Part shown: in pieces, positions 1-5,209 of the stretch | How the letters are laid out: every line of letters begins with the position of its first letter | Position numbering within the stretch: position 1 is the first letter of the stretch | DNA from: Clostridiales bacterium | Lineage (GTDB): Bacteria > Bacillota > Clostridia > Saccharofermentanales > Saccharofermentanaceae | DNA length: 6,960 nt | Assembly (NCBI GenBank): GCA_017612755.1 | Contig: JAGAFH010000164.1 | Span: forward strand, 1-6,960 | Direction: 5' to 3' | Program-made: the position numbers and the translations under genes | The notes under the pieces: model-generated | Seen by the model: only the letters and a program-made list of their open reading frames with translations | Told to the model about the DNA's origin: nothing | Databases searched by the model: none

Positions 1-216
1 ATCATGGGAGTCCTGTTCCTCTTTATGCTGAAGCCTTTCTATGCTGCAGCCACAAAGCCCTGCTTCTGGCTCCTTCTGGCCGGAACGGCTGTATACGTCT
101 TAGGACTTTTCTTCTATTCAGGAAAGAAGTTCAAGTTCTCCCACATGGTCTGGCACCTGATGGTAGTCGCAGCTTCCGTCTGCCACATCCTGGCATACGT
201 CTACTTCTTCAGATAA
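1..216 (+). CDS. Hemolysin III / TrhA family membrane protein, C-terminal part (5' truncated)
   Basis: The reading frame enters from the window edge, and 71 codons are visible before TAA at 214-216. The protein is very hydrophobic, with about two membrane segments. It ends in the family's characteristic pattern, SHMVWHLMVVAASVCH followed by an aromatic tail; the spaced His and Trp residues match the conserved C-terminal His motif of the hemolysin III/TrhA (PAQR-like) family. Family members are usually a little over 200 residues, so roughly two thirds is missing upstream. The ATG at 4-6 is probably internal, because the codon before it (ATC) is open and no ribosome binding site can be seen. 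A strong terminator follows 24 bases after the stop. Bacillus homologues were named for haemolytic activity, but in most bacteria the role is uncertain (membrane homeostasis has been proposed), so the name should not be read as a virulence call. Confidence 0.85.
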   Translation: MMGVLFLFMLKPFYAAATKPCFWLLLAGTAVYVLGLFFYSGKKFKFSHMVWHLMVVAASVCHILAYVYFFR

Positions 217-240
217 ACCAAACAGAAATGAAACTTCCAA

Positions 241-265
241 GGCCCTCCCATCCGGAGGGTCTTTT
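241..265 (+). terminator. Rho-independent terminator of the hemolysin III-like gene
   Basis: GGCCCTCC (241-248) pairs with GGAGGGTC (254-261) around the five-base loop CATCC, giving eight pairs including one G-T. TCTTTT follows at 260-265. It starts 24 bases after the stop codon at 214-216, as expected for the end of that transcript. Confidence 0.85.
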
Positions 266-268
266 AAA

Positions 269-378
269 TTTCTCAAATCTTTCTCACAGACAGGGTGAAA
301 TGAGAAATTTCTGAGAAAAACGGCCGTTTTTCTCAATAATTTCTCAAACTGACCCCGGAATGAGAACTTTTTGAGAAT
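269..378. repeat. Dyad-symmetric array of eight TTTCTCA / TGAGAA motifs
   Basis: TTTCTCA occurs at 269, 280, 329 and 340. The reverse complement TGAGAA(A/C/T) occurs at 301, 312, 361 and 372. The starts are spaced 11, 21, 11, 17, 11, 21 and 11 bases, a symmetric series. The block can be read in two ways. It is two diverged 60-base tandem units (269-328 and 329-388), each with two forward motifs, a 14-base spacer and two inverted motifs. It is also one large inverted repeat centred at 323/324. The core, 301-346, has 21 of 23 complementary positions, and its central 24 bases (312-335) are a perfect palindrome. The array starts just after one terminator and ends about 75 bases before the next, between convergent genes, so it is not an obvious operator for either. 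Function is unknown. Confidence 0.85.
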
Positions 379-453
379 TCCCCAGGTGGGAGTGCCAAAC
401 TTTTACCAAAATGGGGGCAGAATGGTAATTTCCCGGGACTTTTCCGGCAAATT
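379..453. other. Remainder of the convergent intergenic region, no gene seen
   Basis: Only weak inverted repeats are visible here, for example TCCC 379-382 with GGGA 388-391, and TGCC 393-396 with GGCA 416-419. A 61-codon open frame on the + strand from 371 crosses this stretch, but it runs through the terminator hairpin and lacks a ribosome binding site, so I do not call it a gene. Confidence 0.5.
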
Positions 454-485
454 AAAAGAGGCTGTCCGGATGGACAGCCTCTTTT
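454..485. terminator. Bidirectional Rho-independent terminator, end of the oad operon
   Basis: AAAAGAGGCTGTCC (454-467) pairs perfectly with GGACAGCCTCTTTT (472-485) around the four-base loop GGAT. The GC-rich core is ten pairs and is flanked by A4 on one side and T4 on the other, so it can work in both directions. It lies 21 bases beyond the oadB stop codon on the minus strand, and should end the decarboxylase transcript. It could also stop + strand transcripts escaping from the array region. Confidence 0.9.
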
Positions 486-506
486 GTGTTTGGATCAAGT
501 CTCCTA

Positions 507-1682
507 TCAGCCGAAGATGGAGAGGAGAACGCCAGCTGCAACTGCAGATCCGATAACGCCTGCGACGTTGGGACCCATTGCGTGCATCAGCAGGAAGTTG
601 GAAGGATTAGCCTTCTGACCCTCCTTGCTGGCAACTCTGGCTGCCATGGGAACTGCGGATACACCTGCAGCACCGATGAGGGGATTGATCTTACCCTTGG
701 AGAGCCAGTACATGAGAAGACCGATGAGAAGTCCGCCGACTGTAGCAAATGAGAAAGCTGCAAGTCCGAGGCCGATGATCTTGATGGTCTCCCAGGAAAG
801 GAATGTTGTTCCGACTGCTGTAGCTCCAACGGATGTGCCGAGGAAGATGGTTACGATATTGCAGAGAGCATTCTGGGCAGTATCGGAAAGTCTCTCGGTA
901 ACGCCGCACTCACGGAAGAGGTTTCCGAGCATGAGGCATCCGATAAGGGGAGCAACTGTAGGAAGGATAAGAACGCAGACAACTGTTACGATGATGGGGA
1001 AGCAGATCTTCTCTGTCTTGGAGACAGGTCTTGTCTGCTCCATCTTTACCTTACGCATCTTCTCAGTTGTCATGAGCTTCATTATGAAGGGCTGGATTAG
1101 AGGGATCAGCGCCATGTAGGAATAAGCTGCTACCGCGATAGCTCCGAGAAGCTGGGGAGCAAGCTTTGATGTAAGGTAGATAGCTGTAGGGCCGTCAGCT
1201 CCGCCGATGATACCGATGGAAGCTGCCTCATTACCTGAGAAGCCCAGGAGCGTAGCTACTACGAATGCGAAAGAGATACCGAACTGCGCGCCGGCTCCCA
1301 TAAGGAAGCTGGAAGGTCTTGAGATGAGGGGGCCGAAGTCTGTCATTGCTCCGACTGCCATGAAGATAAGGCAGGGGAAGATGTCCAGCTTGACTCCCAG
1401 ATAGAGGAAGTCGAAAAGTCCGGGCTCAACGCCTTCATGGCCGCCCAGGGCGCCCCAGTTTATCTCACCTTCGAACCACTCGGGATGGAAGATTCCGCCG
1501 CCCGGCCAGGGAAGGTTTGTAAGGAGCATTCCGAAAGCGATGGGCAGAAGAAGGAGCGGTTCGAATTTCTTCTTTATAGCCAGGTACATGAGTACAAAGG
1601 ACACGATTATCATCGCACCCTGTTGTATGGTCATTCCGGCAAATCCTGAATTCAACCAGAGGTCTTTAAATACTTCTAACAT
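507..1682 (-). CDS. oadB: Na+-translocating oxaloacetate decarboxylase, beta subunit
   Basis: This 391-residue polytopic inner-membrane protein belongs to the OadB/GcdB/MmdB family. It decarboxylates carboxybiotin and uses the energy to export Na+. The hallmark GGADGPT (residues 160-166) holds D163. NPLIGAAGVSAVPMAAR (333-349) holds N333, G337, S342 and R349. With a constant offset of 40 these match the Klebsiella residues D203, N373, G377, S382 and R389, which are implicated in Na+ and proton handling. Around nine or ten hydrophobic segments are visible. Residues about 62-88 form a Gly/Trp/Glu-rich hydrophilic stretch that appears longer than in the proteobacterial subunit (from memory, not aligned). 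The ATG is preceded by AAGGAGG 11 bases upstream, and this ribosome binding site overlaps the stop codon of the biotin carrier gene. It is the last gene of the operon and is followed by a strong terminator. Glutaconyl-CoA and methylmalonyl-CoA decarboxylases use the same type of beta subunit; the neighbouring alpha subunit decides for oxaloacetate. Confidence 0.95.
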   Translation of the reverse strand: MLEVFKDLWLNSGFAGMTIQQGAMIIVSFVLMYLAIKKKFEPLLLLPIAFGMLLTNLPWPGGGIFHPEWFEGEINWGALGGHEGVEPGLFDFLYLGVKLDIFPCLIFMAVGAMTDFGPLISRPSSFLMGAGAQFGISFAFVVATLLGFSGNEAASIGIIGGADGPTAIYLTSKLAPQLLGAIAVAAYSYMALIPLIQPFIMKLMTTEKMRKVKMEQTRPVSKTEKICFPIIVTVVCVLILPTVAPLIGCLMLGNLFRECGVTERLSDTAQNALCNIVTIFLGTSVGATAVGTTFLSWETIKIIGLGLAAFSFATVGGLLIGLLMYWLSKGKINPLIGAAGVSAVPMAARVASKEGQKANPSNFLLMHAMGPNVAGVIGSAVAAGVLLSIFG

Positions 1683-1698
1683 CTGAGATCAGACCTCC

Positions 1699-2097
1699 TT
1701 AAGAGATTGTGAGGATGGGATCGCCCGTGTTAACGGAAGAACCCTTTGCTGCGATTATCTGTGCGACTTTACCGGAGCAGGGAGCGAAGATCTCGTTCTC
1801 CATCTTCATGGCCTCAAGTACTGCAACAAGGTCGCCCTCATTTACTGATGCGCCGACAGCAACCTTGACGTCAAGGATCGTACCGGGCATAGGTGCGTTA
1901 ACAGGGGTAGAACCGGCTGCTACGGCTACTGCGGGAGCGGCAGCGGGAGCAGGTGCGGCAGCAGGAGCTGCTGCAACGGGAGCAGCGGCTACGGGAGCGG
2001 GAGCGGCAGCGACGGCTGTTGTCTTTATAAGATTAGCCTTTCCCTTTTCTACCTCAACTTCATATACTTTATCGTTAATTGTTACGTTATAGATCAT
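1699..2097 (-). CDS. Biotin carboxyl carrier subunit of the Na+-pumping decarboxylase
   Basis: This 132-residue protein carries the CO2 group on biotin between the alpha (carboxyltransferase) and beta (membrane decarboxylase) subunits. Residues 1-24 form a short beta-strand-rich N-terminal segment. Residues about 27-62 are an almost pure Ala/Pro/Val linker, expected to be a flexible swinging arm. Residues 63-132 are a biotinyl domain. The biotinylation motif EAMKMEN lies at 95-101, with the acceptor lysine at K98, 34 residues from the C-terminus, as usual for this family. Upstream APMPG (68-72) is also typical. A ribosome binding site (AGGAGA, 2106-2111) precedes the ATG by eight bases. The gene sits 14 bases after oadG and 16 bases before oadB. 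It resembles GcdC/MmdC carriers and replaces the biotinyl domain that is fused to the alpha subunit in Klebsiella-type OadA. Its DNA is a low-complexity GCN-rich repeat across the linker. Confidence 0.95.
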   Translation of the reverse strand: MIYNVTINDKVYEVEVEKGKANLIKTTAVAAAPAPVAAAPVAAAPAAAPAPAAAPAVAVAAGSTPVNAPMPGTILDVKVAVGASVNEGDLVAVLEAMKMENEIFAPCSGKVAQIIAAKGSSVNTGDPILTIS

Positions 2098-2111
2098 AGC
2101 TGTTCTCTCCT

Positions 2112-2477
2112 TTATTTCTCTTCAACCAGTGTGATGGACTTGAATACGAGTTCTGACAACGGGATACCCGTGTTGTCGCTGACGATGGCCATGATCATGG
2201 CAGCCGTCTTTTCGTCACAGCCCTTAAGTCTCAATGTACCTGAAGAGAATTCTTCTTCGGGTGCTGCTTCCTTCTCGGGAGCGGGAGCTGCTGCAGCAGC
2301 GGCAGGAGCGCTCTTTGTCTCGTTTCCGACATTCTGAAGGATCTTTCCCGACAGTGTGATAAGAAGACACATTATGATGAGGACACCGAACACGACGAGT
2401 ATTACGATGCCTGCGTCCTGGAAGGCTTCATTCAAAGGGAGAACGCCTTCTTTGAGCATCATGATGTAAGGATTCAT
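2112..2477 (-). CDS. oadG: OadG-like membrane anchor (gamma/delta) subunit
   Basis: A 121-residue protein with one membrane segment at about residues 22-44 ([19 protein letters not shown]). A short Ala/Pro-rich and then acidic linker follows at about 57-76. The C-terminal domain ends in [15 protein letters not shown] and FKSITLVEE, resembling the conserved tail of MmdD/GcdD-type delta subunits, which stabilise the complex. In oxaloacetate decarboxylase the small gamma subunit anchors alpha to beta and speeds assembly. I chose the ATG at 2477-2475. The in-frame TTG at 2486-2484 begins only one base after the ribosome binding site, while the ATG has a good ten-base spacer. With this start the gene begins five bases after the oadA stop. 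Assignment rests on size, topology and operon position more than on strong sequence motifs. Confidence 0.85.
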   Translation of the reverse strand: MNPYIMMLKEGVLPLNEAFQDAGIVILVVFGVLIIMCLLITLSGKILQNVGNETKSAPAAAAAAPAPEKEAAPEEEFSSGTLRLKGCDEKTAAMIMAIVSDNTGIPLSELVFKSITLVEEK

Positions 2478-2482
2478 AAAGA

Positions 2483-3865
2483 TCAATCCTCCTTCTTTTC
2501 GATCGTGTAGTTAACTGTGTTGGATTCTTTCTCCTCACGTGCTTCGAAGAACTTCTCGGCGACCTGGGGGAATGAGATGTAGGAAAGAACATCCTCATCG
2601 GATCTTGCCTTCTTGCCCAGCTCAGCCTTTGTCTTCTCAAAAGCGGGCTCAAGAGTATCGGCAAATCTGCACTTGATGATCTCTTCGGGCTTCCAGCACT
2701 TGTCGATGAGTTCCTGGTTTACTTCACCGGGAGCACGGCCGTACTCACCGCGGAGGTAAGCCTTGACCTCCTTGGAGATGGTCTTATATCTCTCGCCCAT
2801 AAGGACGTTCTGTACTGCCTGGTTACCTACGATCTGTGACATGGGAGTTACAAGAGGGGGATAACCAAGATCCTTACGTACTGCGGGGATCTCAGCAAGA
2901 GCCTCGTCGAACTTGTCCATAGCGTTCATGTCTGTGAGGTTTGCGATCATATTGGAGAGCATTCCGCCGGGAACCTGGTACTTGAGGATGTCGGCACGGA
3001 TACCCATGACCTTGGGATTGAGTCCGCCTTCCTTAAGGAACCTGTCCTTAACGGGAGCAAAGTGGTCGGCGATCTTCTTGAGGATGTCAGTGTTGAGATC
3101 CGTCTCGTAGCCAACCTGCTCGAATGCGTACTTCATTGTCTCTGTACAGGGCTGGGATGTACCGCCTGCAAGAGAGGAGATAGCAGTATCGACACCGTCA
3201 CAGCCTGCCTCGACTGCCTTCATGTATGTCATGGGGCCGAGACCTGTGGTGTGGTGTGTATGGAAGAAGATGGGAACCTTAACGGAAGACTTCAGGGCCT
3301 TGACCAGGTCATAAGCCTCCTGGGGACCGCAGATGCCGGCCATATCCTTGATGCAGATGGAGTCAACGCCCATTGCCTCAAGTTCCTTACCCATCTCAGC
3401 GTATTTTTCAACTGTGTGAACAGGGCTCGTGGTGTAGCAGATACAGCCCTGGGCGTGCTTGCCGCACTTCTTTGTCTCATCCACTGCGACTTCGATATTA
3501 CGGAAATCGTTCAAAGCGTCGAAGATACGGAAGATATCCATTCCGTTCTCGGCTGCCTTTCTTACGAAAAGCCTTACTACGTCATCGGGATAATGCTTAT
3601 ATCCGAGGATGTTCTGTCCGCGCAGAAGCATCTGCAGCGGAGTCTTCTTAACGACTGCCTTGATCTTGCGAAGTCTCTCCCAGGGATCCTCGTCCAGATA
3701 ACGGAGGCAGGAGTCAAATGTGGCACCGCCCCAGCACTCAAGGGAATAATAACCCGCGTTGTCCAGGTCTTCGAGGATGCCTTCGAAGTCTGAGAAGGGC
3801 ATACGTGTTGCGATCAGCGACTGCTGGGCGTCACGGACGACCGTCTCTGTGAATTTAACTTTCAT
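2483..3865 (-). CDS. oadA: Oxaloacetate decarboxylase alpha subunit (carboxyltransferase, no biotin domain)
   Basis: A 460-residue cytoplasmic carboxyltransferase of the OadA / pyruvate carboxylase 5S family, forming pyruvate and carboxybiotin from oxaloacetate. Near the N-terminus, RDAQQS (11-16) supplies the metal ligand D12. SLECWGGATFD and DPWERLR follow, then QMLLRGQN (78-85). CIKDMAG carries K173, and FHTHHTTG carries H202 and H204. With a constant offset of five these match D17, K178, H207 and H209 of the Vibrio OadA metal site. A conserved C-terminal domain (PPLVTPMSQIVGNQAV onward) is present, but the protein ends in a charged tail with no biotinyl domain; that domain is encoded separately two genes downstream. 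I prefer the ATG at 3865-3863 over the GTG at 3874, because AAGGAG (3876-3881) is ten bases from the ATG and only one base from the GTG. A PycB subunit of a split pyruvate carboxylase has the same fold, but the Na+-pump partners argue for the decarboxylase. Confidence 0.95.
   Translation of the reverse strand: MKVKFTETVVRDAQQSLIATRMPFSDFEGILEDLDNAGYYSLECWGGATFDSCLRYLDEDPWERLRKIKAVVKKTPLQMLLRGQNILGYKHYPDDVVRLFVRKAAENGMDIFRIFDALNDFRNIEVAVDETKKCGKHAQGCICYTTSPVHTVEKYAEMGKELEAMGVDSICIKDMAGICGPQEAYDLVKALKSSVKVPIFFHTHHTTGLGPMTYMKAVEAGCDGVDTAISSLAGGTSQPCTETMKYAFEQVGYETDLNTDILKKIADHFAPVKDRFLKEGGLNPKVMGIRADILKYQVPGGMLSNMIANLTDMNAMDKFDEALAEIPAVRKDLGYPPLVTPMSQIVGNQAVQNVLMGERYKTISKEVKAYLRGEYGRAPGEVNQELIDKCWKPEEIIKCRFADTLEPAFEKTKAELGKKARSDEDVLSYISFPQVAEKFFEAREEKESNTVNYTIEKKED
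2488..2494 (-). promoter_or_regulatory. Ribosome binding site deciding the oadG start
   Basis: The minus strand reads AAGGAGG inside the last codons of oadA. The spacer is ten bases to the ATG at 2477-2475 but one base to the in-frame TTG at 2486-2484, which favours the ATG. Confidence 0.75.
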
Positions 3866-3875
3866 AAAAGTCACG

Positions 3876-3881
3876 CTCCTT
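3876..3881 (-). promoter_or_regulatory. Ribosome binding site deciding the oadA start
   Basis: The minus strand reads AAGGAG here. It leaves ten bases to the ATG at 3865-3863 but one base to the in-frame GTG at 3874-3872, so the ATG is the likely start. Confidence 0.75.
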
Positions 3882-3920
3882 ACAATATATATTTATTTAC
3901 GCACAAATAAATTCATTGTA
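3881..3920. repeat. AT-rich dyad over the oad transcription start (possible operator)
   Basis: ATTTATTT (3891-3898) and AAATAAAT (3905-3912) are perfect eight-base inverted repeats around a six-base spacer. TACAAT (3881-3886) and ATTGTA (3915-3920) extend the same dyad with slightly unequal gaps. The outer right arm is the -10 box itself, and the predicted start lies within the inner right arm. It could be a repressor site or, as RNA, a weak leader hairpin. AT-rich DNA gives such symmetry by chance more often than mixed DNA. Confidence 0.5.
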
Positions 3921-3943
3921 AGTATACGATGTTTGGTTGTCAA
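3915..3943 (-). promoter_or_regulatory. Predicted sigma-A promoter of the oad operon
   Basis: On the minus strand the -35 is TTGACA (3943-3938, a perfect match to consensus), the spacer is 17 bases, and the -10 is TACAAT (3920-3915, five of six). Transcription should start near 3908, giving a leader of about 43 bases before the oadA ATG. The DNA upstream (3944-3990) is AT-rich and may act as an UP element. This is the only promoter of this quality seen for the four oad genes. Confidence 0.8.
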
Positions 3944-3987
3944 AGTGAATAGAAAAATTATCGGTATTTGTTGGATATTTGTTGTTT

Positions 3988-4467
3988 TTACATACAGGAC
4001 CTGAGTTCTTCCAGAAGATCGCCGGCGGTGGTCTTTTCGATCTTATCCCCAGCGTCGCTGTCGTCGAAGTAGATCATCATGGGGGCCAGGGACGACTTTT
4101 CGAAAAGCATCCGGCAGGGTCTGGAATTCCTCTTTCCGTTGCCGGCGGTGTATTCCTTAAGGTCTTCGGCCAGGACTGCCACTACCGTTTTGAGGGAGTC
4201 CTCGTCGGAAAGGGTCTCCAGGGCGGCATAGCAGACTTTCTTGGCTTCCTCCACCGTCATCTCGCGAAGCTCCTCGAAGAGCTCCGGGGTCTCGTAGAAG
4301 AACTCCAGTACGGGAAATACTTCCTTTCCGCAGGCCTCGCAGTTAACTGCCGTTGCCTGTCTCACTATATAAAGGGTGCTCTCAAGGGTGATGTAACCCG
4401 CTTCGATATCTTCGCTGATATCAGAGATCATGTCTTCGTAATCGATGGTGGGAAATGTCTGTGCCAT
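3988..4467 (-). CDS. Hypothetical acidic protein with a CxxC pair
   Basis: I do not recognise this 159-residue protein. It has no signal peptide or membrane segment and should be cytoplasmic. It is acidic and looks largely helical, with stretches such as PELFEELREMTVEEAKK (61-77). C43 and C46 form CEAC, a possible metal or redox pair, with further single cysteines at 79, 118 and 158; a second CxxC that would complete a zinc site is absent. Real coding is supported by a ribosome binding site (GGAGG six bases before the ATG), a predicted promoter at 4501-4528, and codon use like the neighbouring genes. The opposite strand is also open across the whole gene, but lacks a ribosome binding site. 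No terminator is visible after the stop, so transcripts could run on into the oad operon. Confidence 0.75.
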   Translation of the reverse strand: MAQTFPTIDYEDMISDISEDIEAGYITLESTLYIVRQATAVNCEACGKEVFPVLEFFYETPELFEELREMTVEEAKKVCYAALETLSDEDSLKTVVAVLAEDLKEYTAGNGKRNSRPCRMLFEKSSLAPMMIYFDDSDAGDKIEKTTAGDLLEELRSCM

Positions 4468-4500
4468 GGAAAACCTCCGCAGATAGCCGTTATTTACTTG

Positions 4501-4528
4501 ATTTTACCATATATATAAGGCTTTACAA
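4501..4528 (-). promoter_or_regulatory. Predicted promoter of the hypothetical CxxC gene
   Basis: On the minus strand the -35 is TTGTAA (4528-4523, four of six), the spacer is 16 bases, and the -10 is TAAAAT (4506-4501, five of six), preceded by TGG as in extended -10 promoters. Its -35 lies on the same base pairs as the -35 of the rpsL promoter on the other strand. Confidence 0.55.
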
Positions 4529-4550
4529 CGGAAAGGTCAGGTGCTATACT
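4522..4550 (+). promoter_or_regulatory. Predicted str operon promoter (upstream of rpsL)
   Basis: The -35 is TTTACA (4522-4527), the spacer is exactly 17 bases, and the -10 is TATACT (4545-4550) with TGC directly before it, an extended -10. Transcription should start near 4557, leaving a leader of about 70 bases. The strength fits a ribosomal protein operon. Confidence 0.75.
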
Positions 4551-4627
4551 TAATTGCTCGCGGGAGAACTGCGCCCTTTTTTCGTACGCTCTTTAACCGT
4601 GAAATACTTAAGAAAGGAGATGTATTG

Positions 4628-5056
4628 ATGCCGACGTTCAATCAATTAGTCAAGTCCGGAAGACACGACAAGACATGGAAGTCCAACTCACCGGCTCTGC
4701 AGTTTGGCCTCAACACGATCCACAAGAAGGAGACAGATGTTTTCTCTCCCCAGAAGCGTGGCGTGTGCACAGTTGTTAAGACAACAACACCTAAGAAGCC
4801 TAACTCAGCTCTTCGTAAGGTAGCCAGAGTTCGTCTTACAAACGGATATGAAGTAACAGCTTATATCCCCGGAATCGGCCACAATCTGCAGGAGCACTCT
4901 GTTGTTCTTATCAGAGGCGGTCGTGTTAAGGACCTCCCCGGTGTGCGTTACCACATCATCAGAGGAACACTTGATACCGCAGGTGTCGCTAACCGTATGC
5001 AGGCTCGTTCCAAGTACGGTGCAAAGAGACCTAAGACGGCTAAGGTAAAGAAGTGA
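4628..5056 (+). CDS. rpsL: 30S ribosomal protein S12
   Basis: This 142-residue protein of the decoding centre matches S12 throughout: NQLVKSGR near the start, then PQKRGVC (41-47), [13 protein letters not shown] (52-64), [11 protein letters not shown] and [14 protein letters not shown] (97-109). It has the Gram-positive form, with about 13 residues inserted before PQKRG compared with E. coli. The positions equivalent to E. coli K43 and K88 are K56 and K101, both lysine, so the common streptomycin-resistance substitutions there are absent. D102 corresponds to the aspartate that RimO methylthiolates in E. coli. The ATG at 4628 is preferred over an upstream in-frame extension, because AAAGGAG (4613-4619) precedes it by eight bases and the protein then begins MPTFNQLV as usual. 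It is the first gene of the str operon; no rpoC is visible upstream. Confidence 0.98.
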   Translation: MPTFNQLVKSGRHDKTWKSNSPALQFGLNTIHKKETDVFSPQKRGVCTVVKTTTPKKPNSALRKVARVRLTNGYEVTAYIPGIGHNLQEHSVVLIRGGRVKDLPGVRYHIIRGTLDTAGVANRMQARSKYGAKRPKTAKVKK

Positions 5057-5177
5057 TCCTATTTAAGTAGGATTGGACAGTTAAGTCAGTACATTGTTCA
5101 TATAAGGGACATTGCTATCTGACGCACAACACGTGTCCAAAAGGCAAAAACTGAAACGTGAGTACCTATGGTTTCAG
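5056..5177 (+). promoter_or_regulatory. Structured rpsL-rpsG intercistronic region, possible S7 control element
   Basis: The 153-base gap holds several inverted repeats. ATCCTA (5056-5061) pairs with TAGGAT (5068-5073) right at the rpsL stop codon. TTGGACA (5073-5079) pairs with TGTCCAA (5134-5140). Nested inside are GTCAG (5085-5089) with CTGAC (5119-5123), and TGTTC (5095-5099) with GGACA (5107-5111). A separate hairpin, CTGAAAC (5151-5157) with GTTTCAG (5171-5177), ends 17 bases before the rpsG ribosome binding site. None is followed by a T run, so these are not terminators. In E. coli, S7 represses translation by binding the rpsL-rpsG spacer; a similar role here is inference from position and structure only. 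Confidence 0.5.
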
Positions 5178-5209
5178 AAAACTGAATATCATGTAAGGAG
5201 GGAAGTACA

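Noticed and set aside
269..378. A CRISPR array or insertion sequence as explanation for the repeats
   Set aside because: The motifs are only seven bases with alternating orientation and short fixed spacers, no cas or transposase gene is present, and no target-site duplication is visible.
371..556. A 61-codon + strand frame in the convergent intergenic region
   Set aside because: It starts with TTG inside the repeat array, lacks a ribosome binding site and runs through the bidirectional terminator into oadB.
625..1119. A + strand open frame of 164 codons opposite oadB
   Set aside because: It is a shadow of a clearly conserved gene on the other strand, with an unstructured-looking Arg/Met/Pro/Thr-rich product.
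3979..4518. A + strand open frame of 179 codons opposite the hypothetical minus-strand gene
   Set aside because: It has no ribosome binding site, runs into the promoter region, and the minus-strand frame has a good ribosome binding site, promoter and gene-like codon use.
4560..4582. Possible attenuator in the rpsL leader (GGG...CCC followed by TTTTTT)
   Set aside because: Only three contiguous pairs form with a nine-base loop, too weak for a terminator stem.
4541..4627. An N-terminal extension of rpsL by 29 codons
   Set aside because: It would start inside the predicted -10 box, before the transcription start, while the internal ATG has a proper ribosome binding site and gives the standard S12 N-terminus.
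5073..5106. A possible internal promoter before rpsG (TTGGAC and TATAAG)
   Set aside because: The spacer is 22 bases, too long for a sigma-A promoter.
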